Shown here: positions 27,482 through 37,110 of the stretch, piece after piece
Position numbering within the stretch: position 1 is the first letter of the stretch
How the letters are laid out: each line of letters opens with the position of its first letter
Assembly (NCBI GenBank): GCA_011523615.1
Contig: WTGJ01000004.1
Location: 145,729 to 205,876, forward strand
Reading direction: 5' to 3'
DNA length: 60,148 nt
DNA from: Chloroflexota bacterium
GTDB taxonomy: Bacteria; Chloroflexota; Anaerolineae; Aggregatilineales; Phototrophicaceae
Position numbers and translations under genes: made by a program
Notes under the pieces: generated by a model
Databases searched by the model: none
The model's input: only the letters and a program-made list of their open reading frames with translations
What the model was told of the DNA's origin: nothing

Positions 27482-29335
27482 ATGTTCAGCGTTTCTCGAA
27501 GTGATTCCAATTCAAACTTTCGAAATCAACTCCTTCTTGCTCTTTTATTGTTGACCATTGCTGCTGCTCGAATATTGCGTCTTGAGGATGTGCAGCCACA
27601 TCCGGATGAAATATGGTCCATATGGCAGGGATTCGGTTCTCTAACCGATATCATTCGCTGGTCACCTTATGATTGGCCGCCCTTGTATTTTGTTTGTCTC
27701 AGTTTTTGGGTGAAATTGGTCGGGTTGCAACCGATTGCCCTAAGGATGTTGTCCGTTTTTTGCTTCATGATCGGTGTTTCTAGTTTCTATCAAATTCTAA
27801 AAAAACATGTAAGTATTCAAGCTTCTACCATTGCGTTACTTTTATATGGTGGTATGGCATATACTGTTTATCTGAGTATAGAAATTCGCGGTTATGCTTT
27901 CATGCTGGGTTTAATCCCTTTGGCATGGTGGTTTGCTCAGAGGACATTGACTAAGCCAACATGGTATCTTTATATTGCATTTTCAGTGTTGATTTCTGCG
28001 TCTATCTACTCAACATACATCAGTATGTTTCCCGTTATTTTCATTTATTCTTACATCATAATACATAGCAATAAGGGATCAAGAAAGGTCATTTACTGCT
28101 GGATTGCTACCTTTGTCATATTTCTATTGATGATCTTGCCTTTGGTCATTCACATATTCTCTTTAATCTTCATTCGAATGGACGTAACGAGTCGAATTCA
28201 ATTACCTCCAATTCATGAAGCAATCGTGGAGTGGTACATACATTCTTTCAGTATAGGATCAGGAATCGTCCTAATATTTGTGCTGTTGGGATTATTGGCT
28301 TTATTGCAGAGCAGACGCATTACTCGGATACAGTTTTTATTGTTTTTTTGGGGCGTCTTTTTTCTTTTTCTACAGTATACATTTAACAGATTTCTAGGCT
28401 TTTTTGGTGTAAAATATTCCAGTTGGCTTTTCCTTTGTATTGCAGCCTTTGTAGCAGTCACAGTTGATTTGTATCCTAGGATCTTAAGAATATTTCTGAT
28501 TGGATTTGCTTCATTCATTTTTCTTTTGCCATTTCCTATATCCAGGTACTTCGTTGTATCAGATGTTTTTGAATTAGGACATCACTTAAGTCTTATCTTC
28601 ACACATTTAAGTTCAGAAGTGAGAGCGAAAGACCGAATTTTGTTTGCTGAAGATGAAGAATGTAGAATTTATTCTGGGTCATGGAATTTCCCATTGGCTC
28701 TACACTTCCCTAATGGTTTGAATATCACGCACGCAACCGACGACCACCCCCGCATCTGGTTTGTGACGGCGGATGGCTCGCCGGATTCGCCGCATTGGGA
28801 AACGTTGCGGCGGGATTACGTCGAGCGGCATTTCGTCGGGCCGCCTGGTTGCCTGTTCCGCTTGTACGAACGGCCGCCGGATGCTGAAGGGGTCCTCTTC
28901 TCGAATGGGATGCGCTTCCACGGGGCGCAGTTTTTGCAAGACGGGGAAGCCTTACCGCCGGGTTTCATACCGCAGTTGCATGAGGGAGAGGGATTTCAGG
29001 TGCGGCTGTGGTGGAAAGTGGAAGAGCCAATGCCGCAGGATTACAGCGTAGGGACGTTCCTCTTCGATGCAGAAGGGCGAGTGATTGAAGAAGTGCATGG
29101 GCCGCCAGACCCAAGTTATCCGGAAGGCGCGCCGTGGGAGACGAGTCGTTGGCAGGTCGGGCAGCTCTATTACGAAGATCGGCAGTTTGAGCTGCCATAT
29201 CCGCTGGAACGGCAGCTGTTGGACTTACGGTTGGCCGTGTATTACTGGGAAAATCCCTCCCAACGATTCACAGCGGAAGGCGTCGATGCGATTGGGATGT
29301 TGCCCATTTTATCCCTCAATGTTTTCTCATGGTAA
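27482..29335 (+). CDS. GT-C glycosyltransferase-like membrane protein, copy 3
   Basis: 617 residues, third of the tandem set. D42-E43 lies after the first span and WSPYDWPPLYFVCL follows. About ten membrane segments reach residue 385, with a strikingly AT-rich coding region. From about 28745 the DNA turns GC-rich and matches copy 2 closely. It starts 38 bp after copy 2. The membrane parts of the three copies are clearly diverged, so each may recognise a different lipid-linked donor or acceptor, while the common C-terminal domain could do a shared job such as polymer binding. That division of labour is inference. Confidence 0.75.
   Translation: MFSVSRSDSNSNFRNQLLLALLLLTIAAARILRLEDVQPHPDEIWSIWQGFGSLTDIIRWSPYDWPPLYFVCLSFWVKLVGLQPIALRMLSVFCFMIGVSSFYQILKKHVSIQASTIALLLYGGMAYTVYLSIEIRGYAFMLGLIPLAWWFAQRTLTKPTWYLYIAFSVLISASIYSTYISMFPVIFIYSYIIIHSNKGSRKVIYCWIATFVIFLLMILPLVIHIFSLIFIRMDVTSRIQLPPIHEAIVEWYIHSFSIGSGIVLIFVLLGLLALLQSRRITRIQFLLFFWGVFFLFLQYTFNRFLGFFGVKYSSWLFLCIAAFVAVTVDLYPRILRIFLIGFASFIFLLPFPISRYFVVSDVFELGHHLSLIFTHLSSEVRAKDRILFAEDEECRIYSGSWNFPLALHFPNGLNITHATDDHPRIWFVTADGSPDSPHWETLRRDYVERHFVGPPGCLFRLYERPPDAEGVLFSNGMRFHGAQFLQDGEALPPGFIPQLHEGEGFQVRLWWKVEEPMPQDYSVGTFLFDAEGRVIEEVHGPPDPSYPEGAPWETSRWQVGQLYYEDRQFELPYPLERQLLDLRLAVYYWENPSQRFTAEGVDAIGMLPILSLNVFSW
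29051..29280 (+). repeat. Identical 230-bp block, copy B (shared with 27159-27388)
   Basis: Second copy of the identical block within glycosyltransferase copy 3. The matching regions begin earlier, near 28745 and 26860, with scattered differences that are mostly silent or conservative. Confidence 0.95.
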
Positions 29336-29365
29336 CCGCTCTTTGGGGAAGCTGCTGAATCGCCA

Positions 29366-31819
29366 ATGACTGTGGCCATGGAACGACAAGCCAATCGAGC
29401 GGAGCGTTTCAGCGGCTTCATGCTCGATCTCATCGCGCTGGCCTTGATCGCCGGTATTTTGTGGTTGCCGACCCTGTTGGCCTTCGAGTTGGGTTGGGAG
29501 ATTCAGTTAAGGGCGACCGTAGCCACGCTCGGCAGCGGCTTGTTGCTCCATTATGCGCTGGCCAAAAGCCGCTTTCGCGATGGTACGGCCATGTTGCTGA
29601 GCATCGCCTATGGCGTGGGCACGATCTGGATCATCACTGGCTTGTCTGTGGACGACTCTTTGATGCCGGGGATGCGCGCGGTCGGGCAACGCAGCGGCGA
29701 ATGGTTGCGTGCCGTCACTGCCGGCGGCATCCAACCGGATGCTCTCGCTTTCGGTCTACTAGTCTCAATGTTGCTGTGGATTCTGAGCTACAACGCCATC
29801 TGGTACAGCCTCCGTTCACCCTCGCTCGCACGCGTCCTTTTGCCACCGAGCGCGTTGCTCTTTGTGAATTATCTCTTTGCCTCCCAGGAAGTAGCCCCAC
29901 GAGAATATGCCATCCTATTCCTGCTGCTGGCTTTGCTGTTGGTGGCTCGTTCTCAATGGGAAGCGCGCGCCTTTCGTTGGCGGCGCAGCGGCTTTCGCAT
30001 TCAACCTGCCCTGCAAATCCAGAATCTGGTCGCTGCCGCGGCGATTTCTGCGCTGGCCCTGCTCCTCGCATCGCAGGCGCCCACCCGCGATATGCAAACC
30101 CAGTTGGATGAGTTTCAGGATTTCTTGCAACAGGACCCGATCCAGCGCGTGGGGGAGGTCTTCACGCGCCTGGTCAACGTGGGTGATTGGGAAGGGACCG
30201 CCACCACGGACTACTACGGCGGCGATTCCTTGCAGTTGGGCGGCAGCATCCGCCTGGGAGAACAGGAAGTGTTCTGGGTGAAAGCGGAACGCGACCGCCG
30301 TTACTACTGGCGTTCTCGAGTGTATGAGATTTACGATGGCCGGCGCTGGTCGGCAGATGTCACGACGCGGCTGAGCAGCGGACAAGAGCTGGCGCTCACC
30401 GGCACCGCGCTCACCGGGCAGGTGCGCGTTTCCGTACCGCAAACGTTCACCCTGGCATTGGAGGCGAATCGGCTGATATACACCGCCCCGCAACCAGCAT
30501 ACGTATCGGTTCCTACGATCAGCGACTTGCGCTACATCGGCTTGGGCGAAGATGAAGTGAACCTATCCGTGATCCGGCCGCACCGGGTCTTGCGCCGTGG
30601 AGCGCGTTATGAAGTGCTGAGTCAGATGAGCGAAGCCAGCGCGAATCAATTGCGCGCCGCTGGCGAAAATTACCCCGAATGGTTGGCGAATGCCCGCCTG
30701 CCTGCGCCGACGGTTACGGAGCGAACCCGGCAATTGGCGGCTTCGATCACGTCAGGTACGGAACATGCCTACGATGCGGCGCGGACGATCGAGAATTGGT
30801 TGCGGCGGAACATCACCTACGATGAGAACATCACGGCGCCGCCGGCGGGCTCTGATGCCGTGGATTGGTTCTTGTTCGAGATGAGAGCCGGCTATTGCAC
30901 CTATTCCGCAACCGCGATGGTCACTCTGTTGCGCACTCTTGGCATTCCTTCGCGCCTGGCCGCTGGCTTTGCGCAGGGCGAATATGACGAAACAGCCGGG
31001 CATTTCACCGTCAGGGAGAAAGATGCCCATACCTGGGTGGAAGTGTATTTCCCGGGTTATGGTTGGGTGGAGTTCGAACCGACATCGGCACAGGAACCGA
31101 TTTCCCGTTCGGATGACCCCGGTCAACGGTTGCCCACCGCCACCCCTCTCCCCAGCCCCACTCCTACCGAGACACCCTTGCCGACCGCGACACCGCCGCC
31201 CAGCGAGACGCCGACCGCGACGCCGGATGATCCTGCATGGACGCCACCGCCGACGAGCCTCCCTTCGCCGAGCCCTGTGCCCAGCGCGACGATGACGGCG
31301 ACCGCGGTCATCTTACCGACACCGATCCCCCCCTTCCCACAGGCTCCCTCTCCTCCGCTGCCGCCACCACTGCTGGATGCATTATTCGATGGATTTGTGT
31401 GGGTGGTTGGGGCGATCATCAGCGGTCTATTGTTGCTCTTGTTGTTGCTGTTCGCCTACTGGTGGTGGGAATGGCGGGGGATGAAAGGCCTGAGCCCGAT
31501 TTCACGCGCCTTTTCGCGGTTGGAACGTTACGTCGGTTTGATCGGCTTGCGACTGCGGCCTTCGGCGACGACGGAAGAACGACGCAGCCAAATCGTCAAC
31601 GAATTGCCGCTGCAAGCCGAACGACCGGTGACGCAAATTGCCCAACTCTACACCCGAGAGCGATATGGCCCGCCTTCGCCGGCTGCTACATCCCAGTGGC
31701 ACAGAGTGGTGGATGCCGCCTGGAGGAGAGTCCGGGAATCGATATTGGGACGTTGGTTGAAGAATCGTTTCTCGTGGAAACGGGTCTTCCGCCGTTCGTC
31801 CGCCGGTCAACACTCGTAG
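29366..31819 (+). CDS. TgpA-like membrane transglutaminase
   Basis: 817 residues. Six or so membrane segments fill residues 15-235 (DUF3488/TgpA N-terminal type). An extracytoplasmic part follows with a transglutaminase core: C511 in AGYCTYSAT, H555 in DAHTWVEVY, and the third position in WVEFEPTS, where Glu stands in place of the usual Asp. A Thr/Pro-rich linker covers about 590-665, then comes one span near 675-700 and a basic cytoplasmic tail. Such proteins may be surface proteases or amidases; the exact reaction is unknown. It begins 30 bp after glycosyltransferase copy 3 but returns to the GC-rich composition of the chromosome. Its 3' end overlaps convergent rnj by 13 bp. Confidence 0.88.
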   Translation: MTVAMERQANRAERFSGFMLDLIALALIAGILWLPTLLAFELGWEIQLRATVATLGSGLLLHYALAKSRFRDGTAMLLSIAYGVGTIWIITGLSVDDSLMPGMRAVGQRSGEWLRAVTAGGIQPDALAFGLLVSMLLWILSYNAIWYSLRSPSLARVLLPPSALLFVNYLFASQEVAPREYAILFLLLALLLVARSQWEARAFRWRRSGFRIQPALQIQNLVAAAAISALALLLASQAPTRDMQTQLDEFQDFLQQDPIQRVGEVFTRLVNVGDWEGTATTDYYGGDSLQLGGSIRLGEQEVFWVKAERDRRYYWRSRVYEIYDGRRWSADVTTRLSSGQELALTGTALTGQVRVSVPQTFTLALEANRLIYTAPQPAYVSVPTISDLRYIGLGEDEVNLSVIRPHRVLRRGARYEVLSQMSEASANQLRAAGENYPEWLANARLPAPTVTERTRQLAASITSGTEHAYDAARTIENWLRRNITYDENITAPPAGSDAVDWFLFEMRAGYCTYSATAMVTLLRTLGIPSRLAAGFAQGEYDETAGHFTVREKDAHTWVEVYFPGYGWVEFEPTSAQEPISRSDDPGQRLPTATPLPSPTPTETPLPTATPPPSETPTATPDDPAWTPPPTSLPSPSPVPSATMTATAVILPTPIPPFPQAPSPPLPPPLLDALFDGFVWVVGAIISGLLLLLLLLFAYWWWEWRGMKGLSPISRAFSRLERYVGLIGLRLRPSATTEERRSQIVNELPLQAERPVTQIAQLYTRERYGPPSPAATSQWHRVVDAAWRRVRESILGRWLKNRFSWKRVFRRSSAGQHS

Positions 31820-33477
31820 AGCAAGCAGAGCAAAAACGGTTTTCGCCGGGTTTCTTGATGGATGATGCGCGCGATGTTCTCCTGTAGGCGCTTGCGGCGT
31901 TTGCCGATGGGCAGCTCGGCATGATTCGCAAGCACGCTGGCCACCGTCTTGCGGATCAAAGCCCGGGTTTCGGCGGAATCTTGTAAATGGACGAAGCCAC
32001 GCGAGATGATTTCCGGTTCACCGAGCAATTCACCGGAGAGGGCGCTGACTTGCGCTGCAACCAGGAAGAAACCGGAACGAGCTAGCGATTCTCGTTCCCG
32101 CAAAATCGCCGGGCCAATTTCACCGACGCCTGCGCCGGAAACATATACATAACCGCCAGGCAAGCGTTCTCGTTCCCACAAGCCATTTTCATCCAACTCG
32201 ACGACGCAACCATTTTCCACCATGAGGATGTTGGCTTTACAGACGCCTGCTTCCTTGGCCAATTTCGCGTGTTGGGATAAGTGGCGTAGCTCACCATGGA
32301 CGGGGATGAAGTATTCCGGCTGGGTGAGGTGCAGCATCAACTTCATTTCTTCTTGACAGGCATGACCGGAGACGTGGACTTCTTCCAGTTGGTTGTATAT
32401 CACCTCCGCCCCTCTCTGGATCAGGTTGTTGATGGTGCGGTAGACCATCTCTTCATTGCCCGGTATGGGATGCGAAGAGAGCACGATGGTATCCCCTTCT
32501 TGGACGGTGATCTGGGGGTGATTTCCTTTGGCCAGTCGCCCCAGCACGGCGGCCGGTTCTCCCTGGGAACCGGTGACCATCAAGACCAGCTGTTCTGCAG
32601 GCAGATGCTTCGCTTCATTGAGGGGGATGAGGGTGCGATCTGGAATGCGCAAGATGCCCAGTTCACGGGCACGACGGACATTGCCCTGCATACTGCGCCC
32701 GGCGATCGCCAGCTTGCGGCCATATCGTTCGGCGGTATTGGCCGCCAACTGAATCCGTGAGATGACGGAGGCAAAGGTGGCCACCATGATGCGCCCCTTG
32801 GCCTGGTGAAACACGCGATCAAAGGCGGCTTCCACCACTTTTTCCGATGACGTCCAGCCCGGGGTATCGGCGTTCGTGCTATCGGCCAGCAACAGGCGCA
32901 CCCCCTCTCGGCCCCAACTGGCCAGGCGGGCGAAATCGCTGGCAGGGCCATCGATCGGGGTGTTGTCGAATTTGTAATCGCCGGTGAATACCACCAAGCC
33001 TTGGGGCGTATGCAAGCCGTAACCCACGCAATCCGGAATGCTATGCGTTACGTGGAAGCTTTCTGCACGGAAGGGGCCGAGCTCGAGGCATTCCCCTGCT
33101 TGAAAAATGTGGATGTTCGCCGGGTGTTTGGAGCGCGAATTCTTCAGTTTCACTTCCAGGAGGGCGGCCGTCAAAGGCGTGGCGAACAAAGGTGCATTGG
33201 GAAAGGCATCCAGGACGTGGGAGACGGCGCCGATGTGGTCTTCGTGGGCATGGGTGTAGAGGATGCCCAGCAATTGCAGATCCAGGTCGAGCAGGGGGCG
33301 AAAATCGGGCAGAATGTAATCGATCCCCGGCATATCCTGTGTGGGGAACATGATGCCGGTATCGATGATGATGGCTTGGCGGCCATAGACGAAGCAGGTC
33401 ATGTTTTTGCCGATTTCCCCGAGGCCGCCGATGGGGATGATGCGCAAAGGTTGTTTTGTGGGAATGGGTTCACTCAT
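31807..33477 (-). CDS. rnj: Ribonuclease J
   Basis: 556 residues of the beta-CASP metallo-beta-lactamase family; processes and degrades RNA with endo- and 5'-3' exonuclease activity. The metal motif THAHEDHIGAV, the N-terminal IPIGGLGEIGKNM, VMVTGSQGEP and VHVSGHACQEE are diagnostic. The length is normal for the family. The upstream region has only a weak ribosome site and a TAGCAT element 10 nt before ATG. It runs against the transglutaminase gene with 13 bp overlap of 3' ends. Confidence 0.96.
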   Translation of the reverse strand: MSEPIPTKQPLRIIPIGGLGEIGKNMTCFVYGRQAIIIDTGIMFPTQDMPGIDYILPDFRPLLDLDLQLLGILYTHAHEDHIGAVSHVLDAFPNAPLFATPLTAALLEVKLKNSRSKHPANIHIFQAGECLELGPFRAESFHVTHSIPDCVGYGLHTPQGLVVFTGDYKFDNTPIDGPASDFARLASWGREGVRLLLADSTNADTPGWTSSEKVVEAAFDRVFHQAKGRIMVATFASVISRIQLAANTAERYGRKLAIAGRSMQGNVRRARELGILRIPDRTLIPLNEAKHLPAEQLVLMVTGSQGEPAAVLGRLAKGNHPQITVQEGDTIVLSSHPIPGNEEMVYRTINNLIQRGAEVIYNQLEEVHVSGHACQEEMKLMLHLTQPEYFIPVHGELRHLSQHAKLAKEAGVCKANILMVENGCVVELDENGLWERERLPGGYVYVSGAGVGEIGPAILRERESLARSGFFLVAAQVSALSGELLGEPEIISRGFVHLQDSAETRALIRKTVASVLANHAELPIGKRRKRLQENIARIIHQETRRKPFLLCLLYEC

Positions 33478-33603
33478 GCTCGTCAGTATGCTACCGCTTG
33501 CCGCAATTCTCTAGGGGAAACCAGGTTCTACGCTTCCACACCATTTGGCATTACACTGGGGGAATCCAGGCACGATGGGAGAGGGTGGACCGGCACAGCC
33601 GAG

Positions 33604-35073
33604 ATGGGCACCGCGAGAGAGGCGACGCTGCGATTTGGCACCGACGGTTGGCGGGCGGTCATCGCTGAGGATTTCACGTTCGCCAATTTGCAGCGGGTGG
33701 CGCAGGCCGTCACCCACCACTTGCGAGAGCAAAACGGAACGGCGGCTGATTTGCAGGTGGTGGTGGGCTATGACACCCGTTTCCTCTCCGATCGCTTCGC
33801 TGCGGAGGTCTCTTGCGTCCTGGCGGGGAATGGCATCGTTGCCTGGTTGACGCGGAGCGATGCCCCCACGCCTTCGATTTCGCACAACGTTCGCGCACGC
33901 GGCGCAGCGGCGGGGATCATCATCACCGCCAGCCACAATCCACCGCGCTACAACGGCTTCAAGCTGAAGTTGCCCAGTGGCGCTGCCGCCACGCGCGCGG
34001 AAATCATGGGCATCGAAACGGCTTTGCGCGCAGATTCGCTGCCCATTCAGCGCATGGATTATGGTGAGGCGCTGCGCCGCGGCCTCATCCAGCGCTTTGA
34101 CCCGGGCTGGGGCTATTATGAGCATCTGGGCACCCTGGTGGATCTCGATGCCATCTCCGATGGCGAGTTGCGCGTAGTGGTGGATGCGATGTGGGGGGCG
34201 GGCCGTCATGCGCTGCCGGCGGTGCTTTCGCGCACCCGCTCGCAGGTTCTGGAAATCCGCAACGCCCTGAACCCTGGCTTTGGTGGGGTGCACCCGGAGC
34301 CCATCCTGCGCTACCTGAATGAACTCGTGGCCGCTGTCCAGCGGGAGCGCGCGCAAATCGGCCTGGCCATGGATGGAGATGCCGACCGGATCGGCGCCAT
34401 CGATGCGCAGGGAAAGTTCGTCAGCCCGCAACTGATCATGGCGCTGGCCTTGCGGCATCTGGTGGAATCGCGCGGGCAGAGCGGGGCGGTGGTGAAAACG
34501 GTTTCGACGACGATGCTGCTGGACCGTCTGGCGAGGAAGCATGATTTACCTTTGCATGAAACGCAAATCGGTTTCAACCACATTGCGGAGTGGATGTTGC
34601 GGGAAAACGTGTTGCTGGGTGGTGAAGAAAGCGGCGGGATCAGCATCCAGGGCCACATTCCGGAGGGGGATGGCATCCTGATGGGCCTGATCTTGCTGGA
34701 GATTCTGGCTCTGGGGCGCGCACCGCTGCACGAACAAATTGCCGACTTGCAGCGGGAATACGGCCCCGCTCACTATGATCGACATGACGCTGTGCTCGAC
34801 CGGGTTTTGCCGCGGGAAACATGGCAGCGAAGATTGACCGACGCCGCGCCGGCCAGACTGGTGGGTGAAACGCTGCACAGCCTGGATACGCAGGATGGGG
34901 TCAAGTTTCGGCTGGCGGATGGCGGCTGGCTGCTGATCCGGCCCAGTGGTACAGAACCGGTTTTGCGGATCTACGCAGAGGCGCCGGATCCCAAAGCGCT
35001 GGCCGCGTTGTTGGAGGAAGGGGTGGCTCTCGGCGAAGCGGTGATTCAAAAAGAAAGCGGAGGTGATGCTTGA
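33604..35073 (+). CDS. Phosphoglucomutase/phosphomannomutase family protein
   Basis: 489 residues of the alpha-D-phosphohexomutase family. RFGTDGWRAVIAEDFT is the N-terminal signature, S110 in TASHNPPRYNGFK is the phosphoserine, D257-G-D-A-D261-R is the metal loop, GGEESGG is the sugar-binding loop and RPSGTEP binds phosphate. Whether it acts on glucose, mannose or glucosamine phosphate cannot be told. The open frame extends upstream, antisense to rnj, but the conserved N-terminus sets the start at 33604. The stop overlaps hpt (TTGA). Confidence 0.92.
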   Translation: MGTAREATLRFGTDGWRAVIAEDFTFANLQRVAQAVTHHLREQNGTAADLQVVVGYDTRFLSDRFAAEVSCVLAGNGIVAWLTRSDAPTPSISHNVRARGAAAGIIITASHNPPRYNGFKLKLPSGAAATRAEIMGIETALRADSLPIQRMDYGEALRRGLIQRFDPGWGYYEHLGTLVDLDAISDGELRVVVDAMWGAGRHALPAVLSRTRSQVLEIRNALNPGFGGVHPEPILRYLNELVAAVQRERAQIGLAMDGDADRIGAIDAQGKFVSPQLIMALALRHLVESRGQSGAVVKTVSTTMLLDRLARKHDLPLHETQIGFNHIAEWMLRENVLLGGEESGGISIQGHIPEGDGILMGLILLEILALGRAPLHEQIADLQREYGPAHYDRHDAVLDRVLPRETWQRRLTDAAPARLVGETLHSLDTQDGVKFRLADGGWLLIRPSGTEPVLRIYAEAPDPKALAALLEEGVALGEAVIQKESGGDA

Positions 35074-35627
35074 TCGATTGCGAACGGTATGTGAAAAAAG
35101 TGTTGCTCGATGAAGAAACGATTCAGCGGCGGGTCGCTGAATTGGGGGCGCAGATCAGCGCGGATTATGTTGACGTGGATCAACTGTTGCTGGTTTGCAT
35201 CTTGAAAGGCGGCATCCTTTTTTTGAGTGACTTGATGCGCCATATCCATGTTCCGCATGAATTGGATTTCATCGCCGTATCCAGCTATGGCGTCGGGGTA
35301 CGCAGCTCTTCACATGACGTTCGCATCGAGAAAGATCTGAGCATCGACATCAGCAACAAGCATCTCTTGATCGTGGAAGACATCATCGACACCGGTTATA
35401 CCCTGGATTTTGTGATTTCCATGCTCCGCGCACGGTCCATCCAATCCTTGCGCCTGGTCACCCTGCTGAACAAACAGGCCAGGAGAGTGGCCGATATCCC
35501 GCTGGACTACGTGGGTTTTCACATCGATGACCATTTTGTTTTTGGCTATGGCCTGGATCTGGATGAAAGATGTCGGCAGTTGCCTTACGTGGCCGTGGCA
35601 GATTTGGCGGCGCTCGATCGATCCTGA
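35070..35627 (+). CDS. hpt: Hypoxanthine phosphoribosyltransferase
   Basis: 185 residues; salvages hypoxanthine and guanine to IMP and GMP with PRPP. The PRPP loop is VEDIIDTGYTL, the N-terminal loop is LVCILKGGILFLSDL, and DYVGFHI with the C-terminal YGLDLDERCRQLPYV are typical. Start is TTG at 35070, overlapping the stop of the mutase gene, with GGAGGTGA just upstream as ribosome site. Four bases separate it from the next gene. Confidence 0.95.
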   Translation: MIDCERYVKKVLLDEETIQRRVAELGAQISADYVDVDQLLLVCILKGGILFLSDLMRHIHVPHELDFIAVSSYGVGVRSSSHDVRIEKDLSIDISNKHLLIVEDIIDTGYTLDFVISMLRARSIQSLRLVTLLNKQARRVADIPLDYVGFHIDDHFVFGYGLDLDERCRQLPYVAVADLAALDRS

Positions 35628-35631
35628 AGCC

Positions 35632-37110
35632 ATGATGGGCCCGCAGACCATCGCCTCACGTCCCTTCGTTTGGCCAGCTGTTGCGGAAAAATTGCGTGCC
35701 GCCGTGCTGGCAGCGGCGGGCGATGCGGCGATTTATCTGGTGGGTGGCGTGGTGCGAGATGCCTGGTTGGGTCGTTACAGCCAGGATTGGGATATCGCAA
35801 CGAATGGTGCGGCCCGTTGCCTGGCGCAGCGGGTGGCTCGCCAACTGGGTGCCGCCTACTACCCGCTCGACGATGCACGGGATGTCGGGCGCGTGTTGTG
35901 GCAGGAAGCTGCACAGCGCGTGATCATCGACATCGCTGCGCTCCGTGGCGAACGATGCGCTGATCCGATCCAGCGCTTGACGATGGATCTGCAAGAGCGC
36001 GATTTCACGATCAATGCCATGGCGGTGGATTGGCGAGAGGAAGAGCCGCAGCTGATCGACCCTTTGGGCGGAGCAGCAGACCTCTTGAAGGGTCAATTAC
36101 GACTGTGCCGCAGCGATTCCCTGCGTTCGGATCCCTTGCGCGCCTTTCGCGGCGTCCGCCTGGCAGCTGGCTTTAAGTTGCGATTGCCTGGTGAAACGGC
36201 ACAGGCCATCCGCCAGGCGGCCCCAAATTTGCTTCAGGTTGCGCCGGAACGGGTGCGCGAGGAATGGCACAAGTTGTTGGCTTTACCGAATGCTGGCGCT
36301 GCTTTGGGGGTGGCAGGGAGGTTGGGCTTGCTGGATGCGCTCCTGCCCTGGTTGGCGACTTGGCGCGAAGAATATAACAAGAATCAGCGCACAGGCTGGG
36401 ATGAGCGGTTGGCTGTTTTGGCAGGTTTGCAGGCGTTGCACAGCGTGATCGACGCACAACGGAGCGCGGACGCGACCGCAACCATCGCCACCGGCATGTT
36501 TGCGATTCAAGTGGGTGGCATCCGCGCTCGCTTGCAGCAGGTCTTGGCGGAAGAAGCGGGCGGGGATGCGGCGCTCCGTGTGCTGGCGGTATTGTTCTCC
36601 GGTTTGGTGGCGGCGGAGATTCGCGATTGGGGCAAACGCTGGCGCTACAGTGGTGAGGAGATCCAATGGCTGATACAGGTCACCCGAGATGCACATGACC
36701 TTTTGCCTTGCCTGCGGGCGGGAACGAATTGGGACTTGTGCGCGCATCGCTATTGGCGAGCGAGCGGGCCGGCGGGTTTCGAACGGGCGCTGCTGATCTT
36801 GGCGGAAGCGCTCGCCGCTCCCCCAGAGGCGTTTGACGTGGATGAGTGGCTGGAATTATTGGATCAGCAGCGAAAGCTCATGACCACCTATTTCGAAGAA
36901 TATGATCGGGTGATTGCGCCCAAACCGCTGGTGGATGGAACCGTGCTCATGAATGAACTGGGCCTCTCGCCCGGCCCCAGAATCGGTGCTTTGCTGGATG
37001 CCCTGCGTGAAGCGCAGGTCGTCGGTGAGATCCATGACGAGGGGGCGGCCTTGCAGCTGGCCCGTAGCCTTGCCGCCGCCTACCGGTCCGGGGAAGCTCC
37101 CCGGCGCTGA
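35632..37110 (+). CDS. CCA tRNA nucleotidyltransferase/poly(A) polymerase family protein
   Basis: 492 residues. The class II nucleotidyltransferase head has YLVGGVVRDAWLG, the metal-binding DWD in SQDWDIAT, and RDFTINAMAVDW; DPLRAFRGVRLAAGF begins the neck. The C-terminal half is helical and lacks an obvious HD phosphohydrolase motif. It most likely adds or repairs tRNA 3' CCA ends, but poly(A) polymerase and A-adding enzymes share these motifs. Start is the first of two adjacent ATG codons, 4 bp after hpt. The 3' end overlaps convergent rsmD by 31 bp. Confidence 0.9.
   Translation: MMGPQTIASRPFVWPAVAEKLRAAVLAAAGDAAIYLVGGVVRDAWLGRYSQDWDIATNGAARCLAQRVARQLGAAYYPLDDARDVGRVLWQEAAQRVIIDIAALRGERCADPIQRLTMDLQERDFTINAMAVDWREEEPQLIDPLGGAADLLKGQLRLCRSDSLRSDPLRAFRGVRLAAGFKLRLPGETAQAIRQAAPNLLQVAPERVREEWHKLLALPNAGAALGVAGRLGLLDALLPWLATWREEYNKNQRTGWDERLAVLAGLQALHSVIDAQRSADATATIATGMFAIQVGGIRARLQQVLAEEAGGDAALRVLAVLFSGLVAAEIRDWGKRWRYSGEEIQWLIQVTRDAHDLLPCLRAGTNWDLCAHRYWRASGPAGFERALLILAEALAAPPEAFDVDEWLELLDQQRKLMTTYFEEYDRVIAPKPLVDGTVLMNELGLSPGPRIGALLDALREAQVVGEIHDEGAALQLARSLAAAYRSGEAPRR

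Noticed and set aside
33001..33603. N-terminal extension of the phosphohexomutase gene
   Set aside because: The added 201 codons are antisense to rnj and the family N-terminus begins at 33604.
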